NCBI GenBank assembly: GCA_021790335.1
Contig: JAJYEE010000015.1
Coordinates: forward strand, 1 to 60,639
Source of the DNA: Pseudomonadota bacterium
Lineage (GTDB): Bacteria; Pseudomonadota; Gammaproteobacteria; Acidiferrobacterales; UBA6901
Reading direction: 5' to 3'
DNA length: 60,639 bases
Under the pieces are notes generated by a model. It had not been told where the DNA came from, ran no database searches, and worked only from the letters and a program-made list of their open reading frames with translations. The position numbers and the translations under genes are program-made. Below are positions 37,764-47,801 of the stretch, one piece after another; the stretch's first letter is position 1, and the number at the start of each line of letters is the position of its first letter.

Positions 37764-38948
37764 CTACTTCAGACCGCGCTCCAGGTCCTCCTTGAGATCT
37801 TCCACATCCTCAAGCCCCACGGAAATGCGCACCAGGCCGTCGCTGATACCAGACTGGGCACGTTCCTCGGGCGTCAACCGCCCATGGGTCGTGGTCGCCG
37901 GATGGGTGACGGTGGACTTGGTGTCACCGAGATTGGCGGTGATCGAAATGATACGCAATGCGTCGATGAGCTTCCAAGCTGCCGCCTTTCCCCCTTCCAG
38001 TTCGAATGAGATCAGTCCGCCGAAATCCGATTGCTGGCGCCGCGCCAGGGCGTGCTGCGGATGCGACGGAAGACCCGGAAAAAAAACGCGCCCGATGCCG
38101 GGCTGGTGCGACAGCCACTGCGCGAGCGCGGTGGCATTCGCGCTGTGCGCCTTCATCCGCAGCCCCAGGGTCTCCAGGCCCTTGAGGAACACCCAGGCAT
38201 TGAACGGGCTCATGCTCGGACCGGCGGTGCGAAGAAAGCCGAACACCTCCTTGCCAACGCGTTCGCGGTCTCCAACCACGGCGCCGCCGAGGCACCGGCC
38301 CTGCCCGTCGATATACTTGGTAGCCGAATGAACCACGATGTCGGCGCCGAGCGCAAGCGGGCGCTGCAACGCCGGTGTGCAGAAGCAGTTGTCGACCACC
38401 AGCAGGCAGCCGTGCTCGTGCGCCAGCCGTGCCAGCGCCTCGATGTCCGCCACCTCTGTAAGTGGGTTGGATGGCGTCTCAAGGAAAAGCAGGCGGGTAT
38501 TTTTGCGGATCGCACGCTTCCATTCCTCGATGTCGGTGAGCGACACGAAACTCGTCTCGACGGCGAAACGCCCGAGATAGTTTCTGAACAGAACCACGCT
38601 CGTTCCGAAGATGCTGCGCGAGGCAACCATGTGGTCGCCCGCCTTCAGCAGGGCCGCACAGGTCGCCAGAATTGCCGACATGCCCGAGGCGGTGGCGACA
38701 CAGGCCTCGCCGCCCTCGAGAGCCGCCAGCCGCTGCTCGAACATGCGTACGGTGGGATTGGTGAAACGCGAATAGATATTTCCGGGGCTCTCTCCGGAAA
38801 ATCGCGCGGCCGCCTCGGCCGCACTCGAGAAAACGAAACTCGAGGTCGGAAAAATGGGCTCGGAGTGTTCTCCCTCGCTCGTATGTATCTGGCCGGAACG
38901 CACGGCGAGCGTGTCGAAACGCCAATTCTCGCGATCATCATGGGACAT
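37764..38948 (-). CDS. metZ: O-succinylhomoserine sulfhydrylase
   Basis: PLP enzyme that makes homocysteine directly from O-succinylhomoserine and sulfide in methionine synthesis. The 394 residues show the Cys/Met-metabolism family: IYSRFTNPTVRMFEQRLAAL, the substrate/PLP region ATASGMSAI and the PLP lysine in HSATKYIDGQGR (about 207). The position after cvpA-purF and the N-terminus (DTLAVRSGQ) are as in pseudomonad MetZ, favouring it over MetB or MetC. Its leader carries a candidate SAM-II riboswitch, consistent with methionine-pathway control. Confidence 0.93.
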   Translation of the reverse strand: MSHDDRENWRFDTLAVRSGQIHTSEGEHSEPIFPTSSFVFSSAAEAAARFSGESPGNIYSRFTNPTVRMFEQRLAALEGGEACVATASGMSAILATCAALLKAGDHMVASRSIFGTSVVLFRNYLGRFAVETSFVSLTDIEEWKRAIRKNTRLLFLETPSNPLTEVADIEALARLAHEHGCLLVVDNCFCTPALQRPLALGADIVVHSATKYIDGQGRCLGGAVVGDRERVGKEVFGFLRTAGPSMSPFNAWVFLKGLETLGLRMKAHSANATALAQWLSHQPGIGRVFFPGLPSHPQHALARRQQSDFGGLISFELEGGKAAAWKLIDALRIISITANLGDTKSTVTHPATTTHGRLTPEERAQSGISDGLVRISVGLEDVEDLKEDLERGLK

Positions 38949-39006
38949 GCCCGCACCTCGTCTTCAAGTTCTGTTTGGCAGCGACGGTCGGGGAGCGGGA
39001 ACGGAA

Positions 39007-39035
39007 AACCCGCTTGCGCACAGCAGAAGCGGGTT
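39007..39035 (-). terminator. Terminator/attenuator hairpin in the metZ leader
   Basis: A 9-base-pair perfect stem, on the transcript AACCCGCTT (39027-39035) and AAGCGGGTT (39007-39015), with an 11-base loop and TTTT at 39005-39008. It lies 6 bases after the candidate SAM-II element and 59 bases before the metZ ATG, where a riboswitch expression platform would be. Confidence 0.65.
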
Positions 39036-39040
39036 CGTCT

Positions 39041-39093
39041 CGCTTTAGCGGTATTTTTACCGCGCCCGCAAGCTGAAGCTCAAATCGGCGCCG
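39041..39093 (-). ncRNA. Candidate SAM-II (SAM-alpha) riboswitch upstream of metZ
   Basis: Read on the minus strand, stem P1 is GCGCC (39087-39091) with GGCGC (39062-39066). Its loop starts GATTTGAG and ends TTGCG. After P1 comes GGTAAAAATACCGCTAAAG. Known SAM-II RNAs show GAUUUAA, UUGC, a GAUAAAU-like A-rich stretch and GCUAAA in the same order. Loop segment GCTTCAGC (39072-39079) can pair with tail GCTAAAGC (39042-39049) in 7 of 8 positions, giving the pseudoknot. A competing hairpin GCGGTA-AAAA-TACCGC is also possible. The location before a methionine gene supports the call. Sequence was compared from memory only. Confidence 0.6.
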
Positions 39094-39103
39094 TTGCCCG
39101 AAA

Positions 39104-39132
39104 ACATTATCCCAGCGCAGGTGCTCCGTCAA
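39104..39132 (-). promoter_or_regulatory. Candidate metZ promoter
   Basis: TTGACG at 39127-39132 and a -10 region GGATAATGT; TAATGT (39104-39109) gives a 17-base spacer and GATAAT (39106-39111) a 15-base one. The start would be near 39097, a few bases before the candidate riboswitch. Confidence 0.5.
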
Positions 39133-39206
39133 CCGGAAGTCGCGCGCTCCGCCCCGGTCCGGAACGACCGGCACGCCGCCTGTCGCTCCCGGTGGCCGGC
39201 AATCCC

Positions 39207-40718
39207 TCAGGGATAGGTATGCAACTCCGGAGTTGCGAGCACAGTCGGTACATCCGTGGAGCGTTTGGAGTCGCAGCGCGTACGCTCGAGTCGATCCAGG
39301 TAGTCCTGGCTGACATCGCCGGTAATATACTCGCCGCTGAAGCACGAGGTGTCGAACTGGGTGATTCGCGGATTGCCCTCGTGGGCGGCCGCGATAAGGT
39401 CATCCAGGTCCTGAAAAATCAACCGGTCGGCGCCGATGACAGCCGCAATCTGCGCCTCGTCGCGCCCGTTCGCTACCAACTCGTGCACCGACGGCATGTC
39501 GATTCCGTACACGTTCGGATAGCGTACCGGCGGTGCAGCCGAGGCGAAGTACACCTTGCTGGCGCCCGCCTCGCGCGCCATCTGTATGATCTGCTTCGAC
39601 GTCGTTCCGCGCACGATGGAATCGTCCACCAGCAGGACATTTTTGCCGCGGAACTCGAGATCGATGGCATTCAGCTTCTGCCGCACCGACTTCCTGCGCT
39701 GCGCCTGGCCCGGCATGATGAACGTCCTTCCGATGTAGCGGTTCTTGATGAACCCCTCGCGGTACTTAAGATCCATCGCGTAGGCCATCTGCAGCGCCGC
39801 CGTGCGGCTCGTGTCGGGAATCGGTATCACCACGTCTATGTCGTGATTCGGCCACTCGCGCAGTATCTTGCGCGCAAGCTTCTCCCCCATGCGCAATCGC
39901 GTCCGGTAGACCGAGATCCCGTCCATGATCGAATCGGGACGCGCCATGTAGACATGCTCAAAGATGCACGGGACGTGACGCGGACTCTCGGCGCATTGCT
40001 GGGCGTGCACCTGTCCATTGAGATCGACGAATAGAGCTTCGCCGGGCTCTATGTCACGCACCAGATCGTAGCCCAGCACGTTGAGCGCAACGCTTTCCGA
40101 GGCAATCAAATGCTCGGGTCCCTCGTCGGTCTCGCGCTTGCCGTACACCAGCGGGCGGATGCCAAACGGGTCGCGGAATGCCAGGATACCGTAGCCAACG
40201 ATCAGCAGGGTAACGGAGTAGGAACCGCGGCAGCGCCTATGGACTGCGGCAACCGCGCGGAATATGTGGTCCGGCGTGAGTTGCAGGTTGGCCTGCGCCT
40301 CGAGTTCATGTGCAAACACATTGAGCAGGATTTCAGAATCGGAACTGGTATTGATATGCCGCAGATCCTCGCGGAACAACTCGTCCTTGAGCTGCGCGGC
40401 ATTGGTGAGGTTTCCGTTATGGGCAAGCGCCAGTCCGAAGGGGGAGTTCACGTAGAATGGCTGCGCCTCGGCGGCAGAATCCCGGCCCGCCGTGGGATAG
40501 CGCACATGCCCAAGTCCGAGGTTCCCTTTGAGTTCGCGCATGTGATGTGCTTGAAACACGTCGCGCACCAGGCCGTTGTCCTTGCGCAAGTGAACACGCT
40601 GGCCATCGCTGGTAAGGATTCCCGCCGCATCCTGGCCGCGGTGCTGCAGCACCATCAGGCCGTCATAGATTGACTGATTTACCGGGCCCTTGGCCAGGAT
40701 GCCGATGATACCGCACAT
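39207..40718 (-). CDS. purF: Amidophosphoribosyltransferase
   Basis: First step of purine synthesis: PRPP plus glutamine to phosphoribosylamine. The 503-residue protein has the N-terminal nucleophile cysteine after Met ([11 protein letters not shown]), the Ntn glutaminase domain ([19 protein letters not shown]), and the PRPP-binding loop [18 protein letters not shown] (about 366). The spacing matches the E. coli type without a propeptide. It is in the usual cvpA-purF-metZ order, 175 bases below cvpA. Confidence 0.96.
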   Translation of the reverse strand: MCGIIGILAKGPVNQSIYDGLMVLQHRGQDAAGILTSDGQRVHLRKDNGLVRDVFQAHHMRELKGNLGLGHVRYPTAGRDSAAEAQPFYVNSPFGLALAHNGNLTNAAQLKDELFREDLRHINTSSDSEILLNVFAHELEAQANLQLTPDHIFRAVAAVHRRCRGSYSVTLLIVGYGILAFRDPFGIRPLVYGKRETDEGPEHLIASESVALNVLGYDLVRDIEPGEALFVDLNGQVHAQQCAESPRHVPCIFEHVYMARPDSIMDGISVYRTRLRMGEKLARKILREWPNHDIDVVIPIPDTSRTAALQMAYAMDLKYREGFIKNRYIGRTFIMPGQAQRRKSVRQKLNAIDLEFRGKNVLLVDDSIVRGTTSKQIIQMAREAGASKVYFASAAPPVRYPNVYGIDMPSVHELVANGRDEAQIAAVIGADRLIFQDLDDLIAAAHEGNPRITQFDTSCFSGEYITGDVSQDYLDRLERTRCDSKRSTDVPTVLATPELHTYP

Positions 40719-40893
40719 AGGGAAAACCCTCCGACGCGTGAGCGGATCGAACCATTGCCGCAGGCCGCTAGAAACGCGGCGGCGTCACCAGCATTCGGAC
40801 CGGAGCCTAAATGCGGAAGATCTGCACAGCGGGTGCAAAGCAAACGCGTATTTTGCGATTTAAACTATCAAAAGTCCATGCAAGCCTGGCGGG

Positions 40894-41382
40894 TCACGTG
40901 AAACGGAACTGGTGCGCCACTTTCTCCGGCAACATGCCACGCACGGTGAGCGCTGCGGATTCGAAGTAGGGCATCAGCGCCGAGTCGCGCCACCAGGGTT
41001 TCTGCGGAAATGCGGTCAGTCCGGCAAGCAACACCAGGACCAGCACTACGACCGCGCCACGGAATGCACCGAGCATTCCGCCAAAGAGACGCCCGGCAAC
41101 CCCCGGCATCGACGCGAAAAACAGCAGCCGCAGCACCAGCGCAGCCAGCGTTACCGCGATGAACACCGCGGCAAACAGCAGGGCGAATGCCACCACCTGG
41201 CGCAGCATCGCGCTCCCAACCCACGGAAACCAGCCACCGATGCTGTCCGAGAACAGGTACGCGACAGAAATCGAAACGACCCAGGTCACGAGCGAGACTA
41301 TCTCGCGCAGCGCGCCGCGCAATGCCCCGATCCCGGCGAAAAGCAGGACCATGATCGTGATGACGAGGTCGAGCGGGCTCAT
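40894..41382 (-). CDS. cvpA: CvpA family membrane protein
   Basis: A 162-residue inner-membrane protein with four hydrophobic segments (LDLVITIMVLLFAGIGALRG; VTWVVSISVAYLFS; VVAFALLFAAVFIAVTLAAL; GAVVVLVLVLLAGLTAF). The N-terminal pattern and position before purF identify CvpA, named for colicin V production and since linked to envelope stress and bile tolerance. The ATG at 41382 is used; the frame extends 11 codons upstream. It lies 33 bases after the SPOR gene. Confidence 0.9.
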   Translation of the reverse strand: MSPLDLVITIMVLLFAGIGALRGALREIVSLVTWVVSISVAYLFSDSIGGWFPWVGSAMLRQVVAFALLFAAVFIAVTLAALVLRLLFFASMPGVAGRLFGGMLGAFRGAVVVLVLVLLAGLTAFPQKPWWRDSALMPYFESAALTVRGMLPEKVAHQFRFT

Positions 41383-41415
41383 AAAAGCGAAGTTCGATGC
41401 CAAAGCATGCTGCAA

Positions 41416-42036
41416 TCAGGGATAGCCCAGCACCACACCCTTGATGCCCGTCTGGCGGGCAATATGGGCCTCCAATATCCCTGCTTCTCTGCGGCTTCTG
41501 ACCGGCCCCACCCGCACGCGTACGCCCCGCCGGTGTCCGATCCGCACGTCATCGAGCTCCGCTCTGAATCCTTTGTGCTCAAGGGTCTGCCTGACACGTA
41601 GGGCATTTTGACGGCGCGAAAACGCGCCGAGCTGTACGATCCAACCACGCGCGACGTGCACGGCGGGATGCGCCGGCGCGCGGCGCTGCGCGCGTACCGG
41701 CACCGCCTTCGGTCCGGGTCTGGGCACAGCTTCGGGTATTGCCGCGGCCGCCTGAGGCTGGGGCGGCACCGGTGCCGCGGGGGCCATCGGTGCCGCGGCT
41801 GCGGCCGGAGGAGGCACGTTTCCGCCCGGCGTCATCGGCAGCGGCGGTGGAGACGGCGGCACTGCAATCGTTCCCGAGGGCGCAGCTGCCGATACCGAGG
41901 GCACGGGCTGCGACTTGGATTCGCGGTTCCTGAGAATCAGCGGGATCAGAAGTACCGCCAGTGCTACCAGAACGACTGCGCCTATGATCCGGTGTTTGGG
42001 ATTGAAATGATGACTGGTATCTTCTGGCTCGGCCAA
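41416..42036 (-). CDS. dedD: SPOR-domain protein (DedD-like)
   Basis: A 206-residue inner-membrane protein: a short cytoplasmic start, one helix (IIGAVVLVALAVLLIPLIL, about 17-35), a long Pro/Ala-rich periplasmic linker (about 45-125) and a C-terminal SPOR domain (GWIVQLGAFSRRQNALRVRQ) that binds denuded glycan at the division septum. TTG at 42036 is chosen because GGGAGG lies four bases upstream and the membrane anchor follows. The folC-dedD-cvpA order is as in E. coli and pseudomonads. Confidence 0.88.
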   Translation of the reverse strand: MAEPEDTSHHFNPKHRIIGAVVLVALAVLLIPLILRNRESKSQPVPSVSAAAPSGTIAVPPSPPPLPMTPGGNVPPPAAAAAPMAPAAPVPPQPQAAAAIPEAVPRPGPKAVPVRAQRRAPAHPAVHVARGWIVQLGAFSRRQNALRVRQTLEHKGFRAELDDVRIGHRRGVRVRVGPVRSRREAGILEAHIARQTGIKGVVLGYP

Positions 42037-42047
42037 GGTGCCTCCCT

Positions 42048-43361
42048 TCAGGAACCGTTTAGACCACGCATTGACGGGACCGCGCGTAGTATAGCACTCA
42101 CCGTATGGAACGATCCAAAGACCACGATGCGGTCTGCGGGTCCGGCCTGCCGAAGCGCTTCCGAATAGGCGGTGGTGACATCCGGATGCAGGGTAGCCGG
42201 TGTGCCAATTCCAGCCGCGGACAGCGCCGCATGCAGCTGTTCGGCGCTGGCGCCACGCGGTGTGGCGAGCGTCGCTAGATGCCAGGCATCGACCACGGCA
42301 CTCGCTTCGGCCAGAACGTCTGCCATGGGTTTGTCCTTGAGCATTCCGACTACGGCCAGAGTCTTGCCGGTCACCTTCTGGGTAGCCAGAGTTGCAGCCA
42401 GTGATCGCGCCGCCTGCGCGTTGTGCGCGACATCTAGAACCCGAACCGGAACGCCGGACAGCGTCTGGAACCGGCCCGGCAGCACCGCTTCCTGCAGGCC
42501 CGCACGGACATCCGCCTGACTTACTGCAAAGCGCGGCGCCAGCAGTTCCAGCGCCATCAGCACGCTCGAGGCATTGTAAAGCTGGTAGTCGCCGCGCATT
42601 GCCGGATATGGCAGCGCCGCACGCATGCGCTCCGTCCCACAATTCGGGCATCGCCAAGTCCAGCTGGTCGCGCCGCGCTCAAATCCGAAATCCCGCCCCA
42701 CGCGCCGAAGATCGGCACCGATGGCCGCAGCACGTTCCTCGATCGTTGCCGGTGGCGCCGGGTCGCCGCATACGGCAGGCTGACCGGCACGGAAAATCCC
42801 CGCCTTTTCGCGCCCGATCGATTCGCGGTCGGGGCCGAGCCAGTCGGTATGGTCGATGCCGATCGAGCTGATCACGGCAACATCAGCGTCCCAAAGGTTC
42901 ACGGCATCCAGCCGCCCCCCCAGACCCACCTCGAGAACCGCGATGTCGACATGCTGCAAGCACAGCAGTTCGGCGGCGGCAAGCGTGCCGAATTCGAAAT
43001 AGGTCAGTTTGGTGCGCCCGCGCCGCGCTTCTACCCGCTCGAAGGCGGAACACAGCTCGGCGTCGCTCGCCGCAATACGCGCCGTGCGAACGCGCTCGTT
43101 GTAGTCCAGAAGGTGCGGCGAGGTATAGGTGCCGACGCGATAGCCCGCTTCATGCAGAATCGCCTCCAGCATCGCGACCGTCGAACCCTTGCCGTTGGTA
43201 CCAGCAACGGTCACCACCGGAAACGGCAGGCGTTCGAGCCCCATGCGGACCGCGACTTCTCGCACCCGATCAAGGCCGAGATCGATCACGCGTGGATGGA
43301 GCGTCTCCATCCACGCAAGCCAGCTTGCCAGGGAGTCCGGCGTACGCGACCCGGGATTCAC
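42048..43361 (-). CDS. folC: Dihydrofolate synthase / folylpolyglutamate synthase
   Basis: Bifunctional enzyme that adds glutamate to dihydropteroate and to reduced folates. The 437 residues show the ATP loop [15 protein letters not shown] (about 51), [15 protein letters not shown], the [11 protein letters not shown] segment, the HTDWLG motif with its conserved His/Asp, and the C-terminal [14 protein letters not shown]. The GTG start overlaps the accD stop by four bases. The order accD-folC-dedD is standard in gammaproteobacteria. Confidence 0.95.
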   Translation of the reverse strand: MNPGSRTPDSLASWLAWMETLHPRVIDLGLDRVREVAVRMGLERLPFPVVTVAGTNGKGSTVAMLEAILHEAGYRVGTYTSPHLLDYNERVRTARIAASDAELCSAFERVEARRGRTKLTYFEFGTLAAAELLCLQHVDIAVLEVGLGGRLDAVNLWDADVAVISSIGIDHTDWLGPDRESIGREKAGIFRAGQPAVCGDPAPPATIEERAAAIGADLRRVGRDFGFERGATSWTWRCPNCGTERMRAALPYPAMRGDYQLYNASSVLMALELLAPRFAVSQADVRAGLQEAVLPGRFQTLSGVPVRVLDVAHNAQAARSLAATLATQKVTGKTLAVVGMLKDKPMADVLAEASAVVDAWHLATLATPRGASAEQLHAALSAAGIGTPATLHPDVTTAYSEALRQAGPADRIVVFGSFHTVSAILRAVPSMRGLNGS

Positions 43362-44236
43362 GCGGCCGGAAACTGGCTCTTCGACCTCGCGCCCATAAGC
43401 AGCGACAGGAGCACTGACAGTCTGTCACGCATTTCACGCCGGTCGACAATCATATCAATGGCACCATGGTCGAGCAGAAACTCCGAGCGCTGGAATCCCG
43501 CGGGCAGGGTCTCCCGCACCGTCTGCTCGATCACGCGCGGACCGGCGAATCCGATAAGCGCCTTGGGCTCAGCCACAATAATATCCCCGAGCATTGCGAA
43601 GCTCGCGGAAACGCCGCCCATCGTCGGGTCGGTCAGTACCGATATGAAAGGCAGTGCCTGCGCACCCATGCGGGTGAGCGCAGCGCTGGTCTTGGCCATC
43701 TGCATCAGCGAAAGCAGCGCCTCCTGCATGCGCGCGCCGCCGCTCGCCGAAAAGCAGACCATCGGCATGGCATGTTCGATGCAGGCATTGACGCCCCGCA
43801 CAAAACGCTCACCGACCACCGAACCCATGGAACCACCCATGAAACTGAACTCAAACGCAGCCGCAACGAGCGGCACGCCAAGCAATTTCCCCTGGAGCAC
43901 CACCAGCGCATCCTGCTCGCCCGTCGTCTTCTGCGCTTCGTCGAGGCGGTCTCTGTAGCGCTTGCTGTCTTTGAACTTCAGCGCATCGACAGGACGCAGG
44001 TTCGTCCCGAGCTCCACGCGCGGCTCCTTGTCCAGGAACTGATCGAGCCTCCGGCGCGCACCGATGCGCATGTGATAGTCACATTTCGGGCAGACATCCA
44101 TGTTGCTCTCGATCTCGGCGCTGTAGAGTACCGCGTTGCAACCGGGACACTTGCGCCACAGTCCTTCGGGCACGGCCTTCCTGCCGGCGCTGCTGCTTTT
44201 GATCTTGGGCGGCAGCAGCTTGTCGAACCAACTCAT
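43358..44236 (-). CDS. accD: Acetyl-CoA carboxylase carboxyltransferase subunit beta
   Basis: Transfers the carboxyl group from biotin to acetyl-CoA together with AccA. The 292-residue protein begins [13 protein letters not shown], has the four-Cys zinc ribbon (CPGCNAVLY and CPKCDYHMR, about 30-56), and the crotonase-like core ([20 protein letters not shown], about 178-197). The ATG overlaps the trpA stop by four bases, coupling fatty acid synthesis to trp gene expression at this locus. Confidence 0.96.
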   Translation of the reverse strand: MSWFDKLLPPKIKSSSAGRKAVPEGLWRKCPGCNAVLYSAEIESNMDVCPKCDYHMRIGARRRLDQFLDKEPRVELGTNLRPVDALKFKDSKRYRDRLDEAQKTTGEQDALVVLQGKLLGVPLVAAAFEFSFMGGSMGSVVGERFVRGVNACIEHAMPMVCFSASGGARMQEALLSLMQMAKTSAALTRMGAQALPFISVLTDPTMGGVSASFAMLGDIIVAEPKALIGFAGPRVIEQTVRETLPAGFQRSEFLLDHGAIDMIVDRREMRDRLSVLLSLLMGARSKSQFPAA

Positions 44237-45081
44237 GCCCGCACCCCTGAAGTCGATCCGGTCGCAGAGGCTGTCGCACTGTCCATCGCCGCGCGCAGCT
44301 GCGCGACAAATGTCGCCGCTTCCGTCGCAATGCGGTCTGGCTGGGATGCAAGCGCAGCGATACGCCCCACCAGTGCGCTGCCGACGATCACGGCGTCAGC
44401 GACCCCGGCGACCTTCGCGGCTGCGTCGGGACTGCTGATGCCGAAACCGACGCCAACCGGCAAATGCGTCTGGGCGCGGATCAGTCTCAGCTTTTGAGCA
44501 ACCTCGGTCAGGTCGAAATTGGCGGCACCGGTGACGCCGCGGAGCGAGACATAATAGACGAACCCGCCGGCCAGCTGCACGATCCGCCTTATTCGTTCGG
44601 CATCGCTGGTAGGCGCGAGCAGAAATACCGGGTCGATGCCGCGCGACCTGAGGGCGGTGACGAGCTCCTGCCCTTCCTCCGGAGGAAGATCCACGGTCAG
44701 GACCCCGTCCACGCCGGCCTCATGCGCGCCAGCCGCGAAACGATCGTACCCCATGGCTTCGACCGGATTGAGATAACCCATCAGCACGACCGGGGTATGT
44801 GGGTCTTCAGTTCGGAACTCGCGCACCATCGCCAGCACGCCGGCCAGGCTCATATGGTGGGCCAGGGCGCGCTCGCTCGCCTTCTGGATCACTGGACCAT
44901 CGGCCATAGGATCGGAAAACGGAACTCCAAGCTCGATCACGTCGGCGCCAGCCTCCGCCAGGGCATGCATGAGCGGCACTGTTATCCTCGGCTCCGGATC
45001 GCCGGCCGTGATGAACGGGATGAGCGCCGTCCGGCCGCGGACCTTGAGCGCCTTGAACCGATCTGCCAGCCGGTTTGTCAC
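44233..45081 (-). CDS. trpA: Tryptophan synthase alpha chain
   Basis: Cleaves indole-glycerol phosphate to indole and glyceraldehyde 3-phosphate. The 282 residues contain the catalytic Glu in [19 protein letters not shown] (about 51), Asp in [14 protein letters not shown], and the phosphate-binding [10 protein letters not shown]. The start is GTG, overlapping the trpB stop by four bases. The protein ends with an Ala/Thr-rich tail reaching into accD by overlap. Confidence 0.95.
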   Translation of the reverse strand: MTNRLADRFKALKVRGRTALIPFITAGDPEPRITVPLMHALAEAGADVIELGVPFSDPMADGPVIQKASERALAHHMSLAGVLAMVREFRTEDPHTPVVLMGYLNPVEAMGYDRFAAGAHEAGVDGVLTVDLPPEEGQELVTALRSRGIDPVFLLAPTSDAERIRRIVQLAGGFVYYVSLRGVTGAANFDLTEVAQKLRLIRAQTHLPVGVGFGISSPDAAAKVAGVADAVIVGSALVGRIAALASQPDRIATEAATFVAQLRAAMDSATASATGSTSGVRA

Positions 45082-46274
45082 AGGGTTATGCCCTCACGTG
45101 CCGCGATCGTATGCACATCCTTGTCGCCGCGCCCGGACAGGTTCACGACTATGCACGCATCTCGGCCCAGTTCACGGGCGAGACGCCCGGAATAGGCGAT
45201 TGCATGGCTCGACTCAAGGGCCGGCATGATGCCTTCAATCCGCGTCAGCAGGTGGAAGGCCTCGAGGGCCTCGTCATCGGTCACCGCCACGTACCGCGCC
45301 CGCCCCGAATCCTTGAGCCAGGCATGTTCCGGGCCGACCCCGGGATAGTCAAGACCGGCGGAAATTGAATGGGTCTCGATGATCTGGCCGTCGTCGGTTT
45401 CCATCAGGTAGGTGCGGTTGCCGTGCAGAACTCCGGGCCGTCCTGCCGACAGCGATGCCGCGTGTCGCCCGGTGGCGAGCCCCCTGCCCGCAGCCTCGAC
45501 ACCAAACAGCGCAACCGCAGGATCATCGAGAAACGGGTAGAACAGACCCATGGCATTCGATCCGCCACCCACGCAGGCGACCAGGGCGTCCGGCAGACGC
45601 CCTTCGAATTCCATAATCTGGTAGCGCACCTCTTTTCCGATCACAGCCTGGAAATCGCGCACCATGACAGGATACGGATGGGGGCCCGCCACGGTGCCGA
45701 TTATGTAGAACGTGTTCTCGATATTGGTGACCCAGTCGCGCATGGCTTCGTTCAGCGCGTCCTTGAGCGTCCGCGAACCGGACGTCACCGGCACGACCTT
45801 CGCGCCGAGCAGCTTCATGCGGAATACGTTGATGGCCTGCCGCTGGATGTCTTCGGCGCCCATGTAGATGACGCACTCAAGACCGAGGCGTGCAGCGACG
45901 GTAGCCGTTGCGACGCCATGTTGTCCGGCACCGGTCTCGGCTATGACGCGCGTCTTCCCCATGCGCTTCGCCAGCAGCGCTTGGCCCACGGTGTTGTTGA
46001 TCTTGTGCGCACCAGTGTGATTGAGGTCTTCGCGCTTCAGATAGATGCGCGCGCCGGCAAATCTCTCCGTAAGGCGGTGTGCCGGATACAGCGGCGACGG
46101 GCGTCCGACGTACAGACGCAGATCCTCGCTGAACTCCTCCTGAAAAGCGCTGTCCTGGCGCAGGCGCTCATAGATTTCCTGAAGTTCGAGTAACGGCCGC
46201 ATCAGCGTTTCCGAAACAAACCGTCCGCCGTATCTGCCGAAGTGCCCACCTTCATCGGGCAGTGCGTAACCCAT
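45078..46274 (-). CDS. trpB: Tryptophan synthase beta chain
   Basis: PLP enzyme that condenses indole with serine. The 398 residues contain HTGAHKINN with the PLP lysine (about 88), [10 protein letters not shown], and the phosphate loop [10 protein letters not shown] (about 231). ATG at 46274 is chosen because the family start is [13 protein letters not shown]; upstream frame codons overlap trpF. The trpF stop is one base upstream. Confidence 0.96.
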   Translation of the reverse strand: MGYALPDEGGHFGRYGGRFVSETLMRPLLELQEIYERLRQDSAFQEEFSEDLRLYVGRPSPLYPAHRLTERFAGARIYLKREDLNHTGAHKINNTVGQALLAKRMGKTRVIAETGAGQHGVATATVAARLGLECVIYMGAEDIQRQAINVFRMKLLGAKVVPVTSGSRTLKDALNEAMRDWVTNIENTFYIIGTVAGPHPYPVMVRDFQAVIGKEVRYQIMEFEGRLPDALVACVGGGSNAMGLFYPFLDDPAVALFGVEAAGRGLATGRHAASLSAGRPGVLHGNRTYLMETDDGQIIETHSISAGLDYPGVGPEHAWLKDSGRARYVAVTDDEALEAFHLLTRIEGIMPALESSHAIAYSGRLARELGRDACIVVNLSGRGDKDVHTIAAREGITL

Positions 46275-46275
46275 T

Positions 46276-46908
46276 TTAATGTACCCCACCTGAAGCGATC
46301 GTGACACTTCGCATGAATGCGTCGATCCTGGCTGCGTCCTTGATCCCCTTGCTGCGCTCCACCCCGCTGCTCACGTCCACCGCAAACGGCCGGACTTCGC
46401 GGATGGCCTCGGCGACATTCTCGGGGGTCAGCCCGCCGGCGAGAATTAGGCGCCGGCCAAGTCCCTGCGGCAACCACCGCCAGTCGAAGCGGCGACCGAC
46501 GCCACCGGCCGCTTCCGGGCTGTAGGCATCGAAAACGAGCGCCGCTGCGTCCTGGTACAGGCGCAGCGCGCGCTGTGACTCCGAGCCGTCTCGCATATGA
46601 ACCGCCTTGAGATACGGCCGCCCATACTGCCGGCACTCGCCCGGGTCCTCCTGGCCATGAAATTGTAGCAAGTCCAGAGGCACTTCAGTGAGAACCTGGC
46701 GGATACGTTCTGCAGGCGCATCCACGAACAGCCCGACGGTCGTCAGGAACGGGGGCAGGGCCAGTGCGATGGCGCGCGCCTGCTGCGGCTCGATGAATCG
46801 CGGGCTCCGTTCCTCGAAGACGAATCCGATCGCATCGGCGCCAGCATCGGCCGCTGCCAGGGCATCCTCTAGGCGGGTTATCCCGCAAATCTTTACGCGT
46901 GTACGCAT
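46276..46908 (-). CDS. trpF: Phosphoribosylanthranilate isomerase
   Basis: A 210-residue TIM-barrel enzyme: [15 protein letters not shown] with the catalytic Cys, FVEDSPR-like [30 protein letters not shown] with the conserved Gly pair, and [15 protein letters not shown] with the catalytic Asp. It is a stand-alone TrpF, not fused to TrpC. The order truA-trpF-trpB-trpA-accD-folC is as in pseudomonads and relatives; the remaining trp genes are not in the window. Confidence 0.95.
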   Translation of the reverse strand: MRTRVKICGITRLEDALAAADAGADAIGFVFEERSPRFIEPQQARAIALALPPFLTTVGLFVDAPAERIRQVLTEVPLDLLQFHGQEDPGECRQYGRPYLKAVHMRDGSESQRALRLYQDAAALVFDAYSPEAAGGVGRRFDWRWLPQGLGRRLILAGGLTPENVAEAIREVRPFAVDVSSGVERSKGIKDAARIDAFMRSVTIASGGVH

Positions 46909-46933
46909 GCTTACCCAGACCCGACCGGGCAGC

Positions 46934-47713
46934 TTACCAGAGGCCCGAGATGGGCGGAAGCCGGGGAATTCCGTCGTTCACCGGATATTCCACCGCTGTC
47001 AGATACAGGCCTTCGGCGGGAGCGGTAATGCCGCCGACGGTGCGGTCGCGCGCATCCAGCACTTCGCACGCCCAGTGCTCCGGCCTCTCGCCGGCGCCGA
47101 TAGCCATCAGCACGCCCGCGAGATTTCGCACCATGTGGTGGAGAAAGGCGTTGGCTGTCACGGTCATGATCACAATATCGCCACGGCGCTCAAAGTCGAG
47201 ACGGCGAAGTTCCCGCACCGGAGACTTTGCCTGACATTGGACGGCCCGATACGACGAGAAATCGTGGATGCCGATGAGTTGCCGCGCAGCCGACTGCATG
47301 CGTGCCACGTCAAGCGGCCGATATTCGTGGCTCACGCGCCGGGCCAGGAAGCTTGGCCGCACGCTGCGATTAAGTATCACGTACCGGTATTCGCGTCCGG
47401 TAGCGGAGAAGCGCGCATGAAAACCAGGCGCAACCTCCCCGGCCCAGAGCAGTGCGATTTCCGGGGGAAGATTGCTGTTGGCTCCGCGCAGCCAGGCATG
47501 ATCGCTGCGTGCCGCATTTGAATCGAAGTGAATCACCTGTGCGCAGGCATGCACCCCGGCGTCGGTTCGTCCCGCAACGGTTACGCGGACCGGTTCGTTT
47601 GCGACCCGCCCGAGCGCCTCCTCCACGCAGCCCTGGACGGTGCGTGCGCCGTCCTGCCACTGCCAGCCGCAAAAACCCGAGCCGTCGTATTCAATGATCG
47701 CCGCCATCCGCAT
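46934..47713 (-). CDS. truA: tRNA pseudouridine(38-40) synthase
   Basis: Modifies uridines in the anticodon stem-loop. The 259 residues show the N-terminal IEYDGSGFCGWQWQ, the catalytic Asp in AGRTDAGVHA (about 52), FHARFSATGREYRYVI and the C-terminal MVRNLAGVL. It is 26 bases upstream of trpF and forms the head of the truA-to-gckA run; parC lies upstream on the same strand. Confidence 0.95.
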   Translation of the reverse strand: MRMAAIIEYDGSGFCGWQWQDGARTVQGCVEEALGRVANEPVRVTVAGRTDAGVHACAQVIHFDSNAARSDHAWLRGANSNLPPEIALLWAGEVAPGFHARFSATGREYRYVILNRSVRPSFLARRVSHEYRPLDVARMQSAARQLIGIHDFSSYRAVQCQAKSPVRELRRLDFERRGDIVIMTVTANAFLHHMVRNLAGVLMAIGAGERPEHWACEVLDARDRTVGGITAPAEGLYLTAVEYPVNDGIPRLPPISGLW

Positions 47714-47801
47714 AGGCGAGGTATTCTACACGCATTCGCTGCCGCACCCGGACGATGCGCTCCGCAGCCGACATGCCCCTGGATACGCCGCACCGGATCG
47801 C

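Noticed and set aside
38031-40034. Long plus-strand open frame opposite metZ and purF
   Set aside because: It crosses two conserved genes and their regulatory gap; a shadow.
40820-40870. A PurR-like site (GCAAACGCG...TTTGC) upstream of purF
   Set aside because: The half-sites are wrongly spaced for the 16-base PurR operator.
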